Of a stretch of 48,740 nt of DNA, positions 41,780-48,740 are shown one piece after another. Position 1 is the stretch's first letter; every line of letters starts with the position of its first letter. The translations under genes and the position numbers were made by a program. Location: NCBI GenBank assembly GCA_018716505.1, contig DVJW01000046.1:1-48740 (forward strand), written 5' to 3'. The notes under the pieces were generated by a model, which saw only the letters and a program-made list of their open reading frames with translations, searched no databases and was not told the origin of the DNA. This stretch comes from Candidatus Faecaligallichristensenella faecipullorum. Lineage in GTDB: Bacteria; Bacillota; Clostridia; Christensenellales; Aristaeellaceae.

Positions 41780-42199
41780 TCATCGTTCCGTGGCTTTGGC
41801 CGGCTTTGCCGCGCTTCCTATAAGATAAAAGAACAGGGCGCATCCCCAAAGGAGCCCTCCAACCATCCAGTAGACCGCGACCAAACGGTTGGTCGTGCCA
41901 TAGATTTCCAGTGCCCCCTTAAAGAGGCTGCCCACGGTCATGGCGGCAATGCCGGAATGATAGAGGTTTAACGCTGCCCGGCCCGGCGGGCGGCGGTTGG
42001 AAAAGGCCAGCGCAAAGAACGGCAGCACGCCGCCTGCCAGCGGGAAACCGAAGGCATAAATCATGAAACAGGAATAAACCCCATGGCTGAACCCTTCATA
42101 GACGGCGCCGAACAGCGCGCAGAACAGGCTCATTCCCAGATAGACAAAGCCGGTTTGGGCCATTTTCCTGCGCCGCTTTTCAATAGCCGATATAGACAA
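41780..42199 (-). CDS. Small membrane protein of unknown function
   Basis: The 139-residue protein has four hydrophobic segments and no recognised family ('GFVYLGMSLFCALFGAVYEG', 'VYWMVGGLLWGCALFFYLIG'). The start is placed at TTG 42199 because AAAGGAG lies upstream within the end of the NAGPA gene; ATG 42163, with a weak site, is the alternative. It overlaps the NAGPA gene by 20 bases, so the two are co-translated and its role may be linked to the surface operon. Confidence 0.65.
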   Translation of the reverse strand: MSISAIEKRRRKMAQTGFVYLGMSLFCALFGAVYEGFSHGVYSCFMIYAFGFPLAGGVLPFFALAFSNRRPPGRAALNLYHSGIAAMTVGSLFKGALEIYGTTNRLVAVYWMVGGLLWGCALFFYLIGSAAKPAKATER

Positions 42200-43094
42200 T
42201 ATCGCTCACGCTCCTTTCCCGGATGCTTCGCCCGTTGGTGGTGGGGTTGTTGACCACCTGTCCGTTAAAAACCATGGTGGAAGATCCGCCGCCGTCCAAA
42301 TTATAAGCGGCAGTAGCCCCAAGGCTTTCCATGAACCCGGCCAGTTCGGAAAGCGACAGCCCGGCGCTTTCGCTTGTGCGGCCATCCGAAACCACGAATA
42401 CGTAGTGAAGCGCGTCGATAATGCCCAAAGCGGTTCTCGGATTGCTGGCCATGGCCTTGCCCACCTCCTCGGATTCAGAGACCGTTACGGCGCCGTCCGT
42501 TATCAAAGCCGGGCCAAAGGAAAGGATCTGCACCGCCCCATCCGATAACAATTCCTCGGCCGTCACCGCTTCCTCGGCAATGATGGCGAAACTTCCGTCC
42601 CCATAAATGACCAGGTCTTCCTGCCCAGGGGATGCCGTGTTTCGGTATAATACGCCGTTTCTGAGCACATAGCCCTCCTGCTGCGAGCCGTAGTAATCTC
42701 CATTGATCGCCAGAATCGCCCCCACGTTTTCGGCGATTTCCGAGGTTTTTTTGGTTATATTCCGGCCGTAGGCATTTTGCGCAAAGGCGGTTTTCAGATA
42801 TTCCGCAGAGGACAATTGGACATCCGCCACATAAACCTCCGTTTCATAGACCCGGTATTGGGTAATCACGATGGAAATGTTTTCATCCTGATAGGCGTTC
42901 TCCGAGACCATAACGCCGCTTTCCCCCTGCGCTTCGTCCCGTTCCTCTGCCGCCTCCTCCCCGGAACCCACCCGTGTTTCGGGCACCACCGCATACACCC
43001 TGGGAATTACAAAGGTATCCAATGCAAGATAAACAGTGAACGCGGTCAGCAAAAGGCTGTACAAAATCGCCCGCCAATGCCGTCTTATAAACAT
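42180..43094 (-). CDS. NAGPA-type phosphodiester glycosidase family protein
   Basis: The 304-residue protein has an N-terminal membrane anchor (about residues 9-30) and an outer domain with the family motifs 'VGAILAINGDYYGS', 'NPRTALGIIDALHYVFVVSD' and 'YNLDGGGSSTMVFNGQVVNN'. The human relative uncovers mannose-6-phosphate; bacterial members are tied to exopolysaccharide or wall glycan processing. It follows the carbohydrate-binding lipoprotein gene by 53 bases in one operon. Confidence 0.88.
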   Translation of the reverse strand: MFIRRHWRAILYSLLLTAFTVYLALDTFVIPRVYAVVPETRVGSGEEAAEERDEAQGESGVMVSENAYQDENISIVITQYRVYETEVYVADVQLSSAEYLKTAFAQNAYGRNITKKTSEIAENVGAILAINGDYYGSQQEGYVLRNGVLYRNTASPGQEDLVIYGDGSFAIIAEEAVTAEELLSDGAVQILSFGPALITDGAVTVSESEEVGKAMASNPRTALGIIDALHYVFVVSDGRTSESAGLSLSELAGFMESLGATAAYNLDGGGSSTMVFNGQVVNNPTTNGRSIRERSVSDIVYIGY

Positions 43095-43147
43095 CCGGTT
43101 TCCTCCTGTTTGATTTTTCCGGCGGCGTCAGTCCCCGCCCCGGCAAC

Positions 43148-44945
43148 TCAGCTTGCCGTGACCTCCTGGGGCGTTGACCCGGTGGTGAGGGTGTAGCTCT
43201 GGCCGGACAGGATATCGGGGCTGCTGAGGATAACAAGACCGAAGGAGAGTTCCGGGGTATAGGAGAGCAGCACATTGCCGTTTTGATCCGCCAGCTCGAC
43301 GCTGGTTCCGGCAGACTGGGCATCCACCCTGACCGATATGACCCCTTGCTCAGCGCCGCTGAAGTTTTGGGCCATGCGAGCGGATCCGGTGCCTATGAAG
43401 ACGCCCCCGGTAATGGTCGCGCTGGTATCATAATCCAGAACCGCGGTATCCCCCTGGGTGGGGCCGGTAATCACAACATAGCCCCCGGAAATCTCCAGCG
43501 TGCCGTTGGCGTCGATTCCGTCGCCGGAGGCGGTGACGCGCAAGGTTCCACCGGAGATGACGATGCTTCCATCGGAAGACGAACTTGACCAACCGTGGCC
43601 GCCCCCAAACCGGGCATCCCGGCCGCCCGACGTGCCGCTGGAATCCCGGCCGCCCGCAGCGTTCAGACCGTCGTCGCTGGATGTCAAGGTGATTTCCCCG
43701 CCCTGAACCTGAATATGCAGGGCCTCCAGCCCCTCATAACTCTCCGATATGGCCATCGTACCCGCATTTACCGTCAGGGTATCGTCCGCATGAAGGGCGT
43801 CGTCGCCGGAAGCGATCTCAAAATTGCCTCCGTTTATGGTCATCGAGGCATTGGTATGCACCGAATCATCCGCGGAATCAATGTTGAAACTACCCTCTGA
43901 AATGAGCAGATTGCCCGTAGCCTTGAGTCCTTTCATGCTGGTGCTGCTGTCGTCCCCGGTATCGGCGGACGGATCGGACCGGCCCCGATCCCTGGGGAAA
44001 CTGCCCCAGGCATCCGAGGACGCGCTGGATCCGTTGACGCTTCCGCCCCCCGCGAGGATTTGAAAATCGCCGTTTTCAATCTGCATATAGGCCCCGGCGC
44101 TGATGCCGTCGCCCTCCGCCTCAATGTTCACGGAACCATTGGAGATATACACAAAGCCCAGCGCGCTGTCGTCGTTGTTTTCCGCATGCAGTCCGTCCTT
44201 TCCGGCCTCCACGGCGAGGGTTATCTCCCCGGTGATCCTGATGCTGTCGTTGGCATCCAGGCCGTGAGCGGCGGATGTGATGGTATAGGTTCCGCCGGTT
44301 ATCACCAGGTCATCCTTGGATACGATCCCACTCCCGGCAGGAGAAGTCACCGCAAGCGTTCCGGAACCGTTGAGCGTCAAATCCTGCCGGGAGAAAATGA
44401 CCGAATCCATGCCGCTGTCGTCGGAAAATTCAAAAGCCCCGCCGTTGGAAAGGGTGTTTTGACTGCCGTCCGCCAGGGTAATCAACACCTTATCCGCCTC
44501 AAGAATATAGATCGGGGCGGCGTTTTCGCTGTTTATGGAAACGCCGTCGAGGACCAATTGAAGCTTGGCGGTATCGGGCGCGTTCACAATAATCATTCCA
44601 TCGTCCAATGTGCCGGAAATTATATAAGTGGCTTCCTCGGTGAGGGTAATGGTACTGCCGGAAATTTGGACGCCGCTGGCGCTGGCCGTGGCGGTGTCGC
44701 CGGTGAGCTCAATGCGCACACTGGCGCTTTCATCATATTCCGAGCGATAATCCCGCTCCGTGAACATATCGCCATCCGCCTGGTTGGCGTTCGTCTGCGT
44801 CTGGGTGGAGGAATCCTCCGTCGAACCGGAAGCGCTTTCGGCCGGGCTCAAAGCCGAGCCGGCCGGTTCCGATGCGCCGCTGCATCCGGCGAGCATGCCC
44901 AAAATCAACGCAAACACCAGGACGGCGGTTATTCTTTTTTTTCAT
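43148..44945 (-). pseudogene. Carbohydrate-binding beta-helix lipoprotein, frameshifted at an A8 tract
   Basis: The main frame (43148-44917) encodes about 589 residues: a lipobox LAGC, an S/T/Q-rich linker, then beta-helix coils with DGI/DGL turns ('GDGISAGAYMQIENGDFQIL', 'SDDGLNAAGGRDSSG') as in Cthe_2159-type cellulose and pectin binders. The only good ribosome site (AAGGAGG) and ATG lie upstream at 44945, in another frame. ATG is followed by eight As (44942-44935); with seven, translation would give 'MKKRITAVLVFALILGMLAG', a normal lipoprotein signal. So the gene is off by one base at a homopolymer. It may be a sequencing error, a true pseudogene or a phase switch. Confidence 0.78.
44935..44942 (-). 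repeat. A8 homopolymer directly after a start codon
   Basis: Eight As follow the ATG at 44945. One base less restores the lipoprotein frame. Such tracts change length by slippage in replication or transcription. Confidence 0.7.
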
Positions 44946-44964
44946 ATACAAAACCTCCTTTCCG

Positions 44965-45520
44965 TCAAAGCTCCGCCATGGCGGTTTCTTGTCTGGATAC
45001 GGCGATTTCAAGGTTCCCGTTCCTGCAACGGATCTTGTCGATCATTTCCTTTTCCCGCTTGACATCGCGCAAGGTCACCTGATAGGTGAGCCGGAACAGG
45101 CTGCCGATATTGGTGGTCTTCACGCATACCAGCTCATGGGAAACCGTATAGCTTTCAAAAATATCCTCAAATACCCCGGTGTAATCCAAATCCTCCGGGA
45201 TGGTGATGGTAACCGTCTTGTAGGCCGCCGCGTTTCTTTTCGCGCCCAGATCCAGGCGGTTATAGAGCAAAAACATCGCGCACATGACCACCGTAAACAG
45301 CACCGCAAAGCCCAGATACCCCATGCCCGCGATCAACCCGGAGCCCATGGCCAAAAACAGAGCGCAAATCTCCTTGGCCGTGCCGGGAACGGAGCGGAAG
45401 CGAACCAGGCTAAAGGCCCCGGCAACGGCCACCCCGGTGCCCACATTGCCGTTGACCAGCATGATGACCACGCAAACCACGGCCGGCAAAAGCGCCAGGG
45501 TGACCACAAAACTCTTGGTA
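44965..45520 (-). pseudogene. DUF4956 membrane protein, 5'-truncated
   Basis: The readable 180 residues start at 'MVTLALLPAVVCVVIMLVNG', preceded in frame by 'TKSFV', and contain the family core 'GAFSLVRFRSVPGTAKEICA' and about three membrane segments, then a cytoplasmic domain. DUF4956 proteins normally begin about 40-50 residues earlier with another membrane helix; here the DNA changes to serine-recombinase sequence at about 45520. GTG 45507 could serve as a late start but has no good ribosome site. DUF4956 genes often stand beside a VTC-type polyphosphate polymerase gene, CotH and carbohydrate-binding proteins; the upstream partner is missing. Confidence 0.72.
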
Positions 45521-45522
45521 GT

Positions 45523-45819
45523 ATGGATCTACAGTTTATCAACAGCTTAATTCCCAAGCGCAAGGCCAATCTGGAAAACGCGCTCGGAGAAGTAGAACGA
45601 CTCCGCAGGGAACTCGCCGAGATTGAAAAAGCAGAGCAGGCAGCAAGCCGCGAACTTGAAATGATCTTGTCCTGGGCCGAAACCTTCGACGCGGCTTCCC
45701 GCGAGACGTAGCGATCCATCATTGCCATGTTGATTGATCGAATTGTGGTGTATTCAGATTATCGGCTTGACATCCATTTTCGTATAACTGTTCAGCAGTA
45801 TTGGGGAAAAGCCTCATGA
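45523..45819 (+). pseudogene. C-terminal fragment of a large serine recombinase with an internal stop
   Basis: One frame of 99 codons reads 'INSLIPKRKANLENALGEVE' and 'ELEMILSWAETFDAASRET', then TAG (45709-45711), then continues in the same frame as 'SIIAMLIDRIVVYSDYRLDI' to a TGA. This is the coiled-coil and C-terminal end of TnpX-like site-specific recombinases of conjugative or mobilisable elements. The catalytic N-terminal part is absent. The piece points away from, and abuts, the broken DUF4956 gene, so it marks an insertion or deletion scar. Confidence 0.72.
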
Positions 45820-45833
45820 GAGATCCAAAATAG

Positions 45834-45878
45834 CGCAAGCCCCATGCCCGGATCATCATACCAGGCATGGGGCTTGCG
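45834..45878. terminator. Long hairpin between recombinase remnant and surface gene
   Basis: CGCAAGCCCCATGCC (45834-45848) pairs perfectly with GGCATGGGGCTTGCG (45864-45878). On the minus strand CTATTTTGG follows. It can end the surface-protein operon; it might also be an element end. Confidence 0.6.
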
Positions 45879-45939
45879 TTTGCGATGGTAGAATCTTGGT
45901 TTTCTGTCTTCTGTGTATGATTTACCAGTTCACCAAGCA

Positions 45940-47373
45940 TCAGCCATCCAGTTCGACCAGACAGTATTCGACATTGCCGGCCCAGTCTGCGCACATCGAC
46001 CAGCGCCGATACGCATCCAGCGACTTCTCCGGATCATACAGCACGATGGCGTGCTCCTCGGAATCGATTTCCACGTTGAAGTACTCGCTCAGCTGATCCT
46101 GCCCGCCCGTCTCACGCACCGGCGTCTCGATGAGTGCGCTCTCCAGATATTCTACTGCGCCCATTTCGTCCGTCGCGCTCAACGCATGCGCCTCGACGTA
46201 CGCATTGCGTTCCGCTTCGCCGCCCTGTTCGCCTGCGCTCAGGCACACCTTCAGAGATGACATCAGCTCCGCGACCGACGGCTGCTCCCCGGCAAACCAC
46301 ACATACACGCCAAAGCGATATGTGCCTTCCTCGCCGGGCTCGATGCGCACTTCAAACCGCACGTGCTCCAGCTGCACTGCCGTGAGTTCCACCTCCGGCA
46401 GATTCTCCACCGCTTCCGGCTTCGCTGCTTCGGGATCCCTCAACGCCCAGTCCACGTACTTGGCTACGTTTCCGCTCAGCAGTTCATCGATGCGCAGCAG
46501 AACGCCGGCTTCGCCGTTTCGCATCTCGATCCATTGAATTTGCTTTTCCTGCCATAGCCGCGCCAGCTGCAATCCGGACAACATCAGACTGTGCTGCGCA
46601 TAGCTACCATTATCTTCAGGCTGCGCAATGACCAACAGCATATTCCCATCTGCCCAGTCTTTATTATTCAGCACGGCCAGCAGCTCATATTCATCCAATT
46701 CGTAATCCTCATCATAGAGGATACCCAGTTCTTTCAGCCCGGCACCTGTTCCCAGATAATCATCATAGAGCACATTTCCCTGATACTCTACGAAAGGCAA
46801 ATCAAAATTCGGCTGAGGCTTGGGACTCGCCGTTGGGCTCGCCGTCGCCGTCGGACTCACCGTCGCTGTCGGACTCACCGTCGCTGTCGGACTCACCGTC
46901 GCCGTTGGGCTCACCGTAGGTGTCGGGCTCACCGTCGCCGTCGGGCTCGCCGTTGCCGTCGGGCTTATCGTGGGCGTTGGGTTCACCGTGGGTGTCGGAT
47001 TCACTTGCTCGCGTACAAAACTCAGTGTCAATGTCTTGCCCTCGTACACGCTGCCGATGATGACCATATTCCCTGATATGCTCACGCCACTGCTGGGCTG
47101 CGCCTCCACCTGACTGAATTGGTATCCCGCATCCGGTACGGCCTCCAGCGCAAAAGAGGATAGGCGATCCACGGTAAACTCGCGCGTACCCGTATAAACC
47201 GTCCCATCTATGCGCACCGCCCCGCCCGCGCCGCACACTACCGTGATTATATGTTCCTCCGGCAGCGTCGTGCTGATTTGCGTGGCACGATTTTCCGCCG
47301 CCAACCCGGCCGCAGGCAGGAGCGCGAATAGCGCGGCCAGCATCCATATAAGGTATCTTTTCAACTGCGCCAT
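45940..47373 (-). CDS. Secreted repeat-linker surface protein of unknown function
   Basis: About 477 residues: a signal peptide ('LIWMLAALFALLPAAGLAAE'), a small beta domain (about 30-125) resembling a bacterial repeat ('GAGGAVRIDGTVYTGTREFT'), a P/T/S linker of about 68 residues ('SPTATVSPTATVSPTATV'), and a C-terminal domain of about 280 residues rich in E, W and Y with no recognised family. No LPXTG or membrane anchor is seen. ATG 47373 lies almost on GGGAGG; TTG 47364, nine bases on, has better spacing ('MKRYLIWML' if used). It is the last gene of the minus-strand secreted cluster. Confidence 0.75.
   Translation of the reverse strand: MAQLKRYLIWMLAALFALLPAAGLAAENRATQISTTLPEEHIITVVCGAGGAVRIDGTVYTGTREFTVDRLSSFALEAVPDAGYQFSQVEAQPSSGVSISGNMVIIGSVYEGKTLTLSFVREQVNPTPTVNPTPTISPTATASPTATVSPTPTVSPTATVSPTATVSPTATVSPTATASPTASPKPQPNFDLPFVEYQGNVLYDDYLGTGAGLKELGILYDEDYELDEYELLAVLNNKDWADGNMLLVIAQPEDNGSYAQHSLMLSGLQLARLWQEKQIQWIEMRNGEAGVLLRIDELLSGNVAKYVDWALRDPEAAKPEAVENLPEVELTAVQLEHVRFEVRIEPGEEGTYRFGVYVWFAGEQPSVAELMSSLKVCLSAGEQGGEAERNAYVEAHALSATDEMGAVEYLESALIETPVRETGGQDQLSEYFNVEIDSEEHAIVLYDPEKSLDAYRRWSMCADWAGNVEYCLVELDG
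46820..46995 (-). repeat. Tandem repeat encoding the SPTATV linker
   Basis: Units of 18 bases built on GTCGGACTCACCGTCGCT repeat about eight to ten times with small changes, all in frame. Confidence 0.8.
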
Positions 47374-47404
47374 GCCTCCCTGCAAATCATTTTACTCATT
47401 GCGC

Positions 47405-47854
47405 TTATTTCGCCGAAATGGTGAAGCTCATCGTCCCCGTGTAGTCGCCCGCCGGCGCCTGCTGCCACTCTTCAGCGGTGATGTTAATGTTCATCATTTT
47501 TGAGCTGGGAAGGCTGCTGAAGTTGCTGAATGAAAGCTCATTGGACGAAACCGTAAAGGCGATCGTTCCGTCGCTTCCATTCGTCATGCTGCCGCTCGCC
47601 GCCGTCTCCACCGTGATTGACTCGGCGTTTGCAACCTCCGTGAGCTGAACCGTCAGCGCAGTGCTGGTCGCGTTGGGCTCAATGGTCAGCGTGGAGGGGA
47701 TGATGATGGTGTAGGTCGGGGCATCGGGACCTTTGATGGTGGTGGTCAGCGTGGTGGACGCGGTCGAGTCATCCTCGTCATAGGTGCCTTCCGCCAGCGC
47801 GGCGGCGCAGAAGATCAGGCTCAGGGTCAGCAGCGCGCAAAGCAACTTTTTCAT
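47405..47854 (-). CDS. Small secreted beta-rich protein, paralog A
   Basis: The 149-residue protein has a signal peptide ('MKKLLCALLTLSLIFCAAAL'), then about 125 Thr/Ser-rich residues of likely beta-sandwich structure. It shares with the next gene 'YTIIIPSTLTIEPNATSTAL' against 'YTVVIPASVAILQGETSATM' and 'AGDYTGTMSFTIS' against 'AGDYSDTLTFKLS'. There is no anchor motif. The AGxY-TxTF end resembles repeat ends of bacterial surface and pilin-like beta domains. Function unknown. Confidence 0.8.
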   Translation of the reverse strand: MKKLLCALLTLSLIFCAAALAEGTYDEDDSTASTTLTTTIKGPDAPTYTIIIPSTLTIEPNATSTALTVQLTEVANAESITVETAASGSMTNGSDGTIAFTVSSNELSFSNFSSLPSSKMMNINITAEEWQQAPAGDYTGTMSFTISAK

Positions 47855-47958
47855 GTAAATACGCTCCTTTCAATATCAGACACATAAATCTCGATCGTTT
47901 CCTGTTCTCGCCCAGGAAAGCAAGTCATGTACGGGCAACTTTACCCGTTCCGTCCAGT
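47855..47958. other. Spacer with two small hairpins
   Basis: TTTCCTG/CAGGAAA (near 47900-47921) and ACGGG/CCCGT (near 47930-47947) are inverted repeats between the two paralog genes. Neither has a clear T run; they may tune relative mRNA levels. Confidence 0.4.
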
Positions 47959-48507
47959 TTACCAGATTACCTCTCCTCCATCCTCGAAACCTTCATGGTC
48001 GGCATTAAATCCGGTGGTGCTCAGCGAGAGCTTAAAGGTCAGCGTGTCGCTGTAGTCGCCCGCAGTCTTGCCGTCGGTGGACTCCGTGAGTTCCATCGTC
48101 AGCGTCGCCGCCGCGGGAATGACCTCGCCGCCCGTCCAGCTGAGCACGGCGTTGCCCGCGTTCACGGCCTGGCTGTCCTTCTCTACCTTATAGCCGATAG
48201 TGTCGCTGCCGCCCGCCAACTTGAGGCTGAAGTTATTGGCCGAGCTTTCCAGCTTCACGCTCAGGGTCTTGCCGGATTCCAGCGTGGAACCCGTGCCGAT
48301 GGAAATCTGCATGGTGGCGGAAGTTTCGCCCTGGAGAATGGCGACGCTGGCGGGAATGACGACCGTGTAGCCCGTCCCCGGCTCCGGCACGGTGTAGGTC
48401 ACCGTGGTAGAACCTGTTCCGCCGTCGGTGGTGATTTCGGTGTCCGCCAGCGCCACGCCCGCGCACAGCAGGCTTAGCGCCAGCAAAAGGCAAATCGGTT
48501 TCTTCAT
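47959..48507 (-). CDS. Small secreted beta-rich protein, paralog B
   Basis: The 182-residue protein has a signal peptide ('MKKPICLLLALSLLCAGVAL') and a beta-rich domain related to paralog A. It carries an extra 'DTIGYKVEKDSQAVNAGNAV' segment and a C-terminal tail 'NADHEGFEDGGEVIW' that ends in Trp, seen in no other protein here. GGAAAAG lies upstream of ATG 48507. Order and direction suggest it is transcribed with the partial gene upstream, 20 bases away. Confidence 0.8.
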   Translation of the reverse strand: MKKPICLLLALSLLCAGVALADTEITTDGGTGSTTVTYTVPEPGTGYTVVIPASVAILQGETSATMQISIGTGSTLESGKTLSVKLESSANNFSLKLAGGSDTIGYKVEKDSQAVNAGNAVLSWTGGEVIPAAATLTMELTESTDGKTAGDYSDTLTFKLSLSTTGFNADHEGFEDGGEVIW

Positions 48508-48527
48508 GCTTTTCCATCCTTTCTTTT

Positions 48528-48740
48528 CTATTCCACAATCAACACCGTTTCCGTGTCGGCGTTGTTTGTTGGGGTCTTGTCGCTCATGCGGTAGGGCTGC
48601 ACGTGCAAAATGACGTTGTACTCGCCCGGCTCCAGCGCGCGGGTGAGCGTCACCTGGTTGCAGTACTGCCCCGGCGGGATAAGCCCCGTGGTGAAGAGCA
48701 CTTCATAGCTCTCCTCGCCGGTTTCCTCATCCACGGTGGG
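48528..48740 (-). CDS. C-terminal part of a protein upstream of the secreted cluster (partial)
   Basis: The gene enters from beyond the right edge; the visible 70 codons read 'EVLFTTGLIPPGQYCNQVTL' and 'ALEPGEYNVILHVQPYRM' to a TAG-type stop. The strand pattern (PPGQY..., EPGEYN...) is that of a beta-sandwich domain. The start, any signal peptide and family cannot be judged. It appears to head the same operon as paralogs A and B. Confidence 0.7.
   Translation of the reverse strand, partial: PTVDEETGEESYEVLFTTGLIPPGQYCNQVTLTRALEPGEYNVILHVQPYRMSDKTPTNNADTETVLIVE

Noticed and set aside
45709-45711. In-frame TAG in the recombinase as evidence of stop codon reassignment
   Set aside because: Other genes here end normally and no TAG read-through is needed elsewhere; the fragment also lacks its catalytic domain, so decay explains it.
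45719-45994. A 91-codon minus-strand frame near the recombinase remnant
   Set aside because: It lies opposite the recombinase tail and the long hairpin, with no start signal or family resemblance.
1-48740. tRNA or rRNA genes
   Set aside because: No cloverleaf with a GGTTCGA-type loop or conserved rRNA stretches were seen; only T-box and SRP RNAs were found.

Overview
The window looks like a chromosomal segment of a Clostridia-type Bacillota, probably an anaerobic gut or fermentative lineage known from metagenomes. The evidence is the mix of families: a membrane diadenylate cyclase, a Met T-box leader, sugar ABC importers of the LplB/YtcP type with an AraC-type membrane regulator, a sensory [FeFe]-hydrogenase operon of the hfs type, a DUF4179 anti-sigma pair, a lysine-exporter-like pair, DUF4956 and NAGPA surface genes, and strong AAGGAGG ribosome binding sites. 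Base composition is moderately GC-rich, with AT-rich promoter islands that match the sigma-A consensus closely. No rRNA, tRNA or CRISPR array was seen; the structured RNAs are a T-box and a small SRP RNA.

Layout. 1-281: the start of cdaA (minus), cut by the window edge. 626-8172: a carbohydrate-uptake locus with a frameshifted AraC-type membrane regulator (minus) and a plus-strand operon of two permeases, a solute-binding protein and an FAD oxidoreductase. 8321-12461: a minus-strand operon of Nudix hydrolase, a GH2-like protein that appears to lack its catalytic barrel, a Gfo/Idh/MocA dehydrogenase and a GNAT acetyltransferase. 12619-15751: a translationally coupled operon of a [2Fe-2S] protein, a PAS-containing sensory hydrogenase and a PP2C/SpoIIE-type phosphatase. 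15947-18949: a polar amino-acid ABC importer whose binding protein has a very long Glu/Thr/Ala/Pro repeat linker. 19131-23422: a sugar-phosphate isomerase-like protein, TatD nuclease and metG with its T-box. 23423-23899: a degraded insertion-sequence end.

23900-30023: an XRE/S24-type regulator, a zinc-dependent PLC-like protein, a soluble histidine kinase, glyA, the SRP RNA, a split LysO-type exporter and a DUF3737 beta-helix protein. 30270-34740: a small XRE regulator, a class-3 lipase preceded by two tandem paralogous membrane proteins, and a large GHL6-type glycosidase. 34780-39422: an ABC exporter with a divergent mini-XRE regulator, then an ECF sigma factor and its anti-sigma partner. 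39464-41686: an AraC regulator divergent from an MFS transporter.

41780-48740: an accessory surface region. NAGPA, a beta-helix carbohydrate-binding lipoprotein with an A8 tract after its start codon (it reads out of frame), and a 5'-truncated DUF4956 gene abut a broken serine-recombinase tail at about 45520. Beyond it lie four minus-strand secreted-protein genes, two of them clearly related small beta-rich proteins, running off the window. This region has the most signs of rearrangement and the least assignable function.
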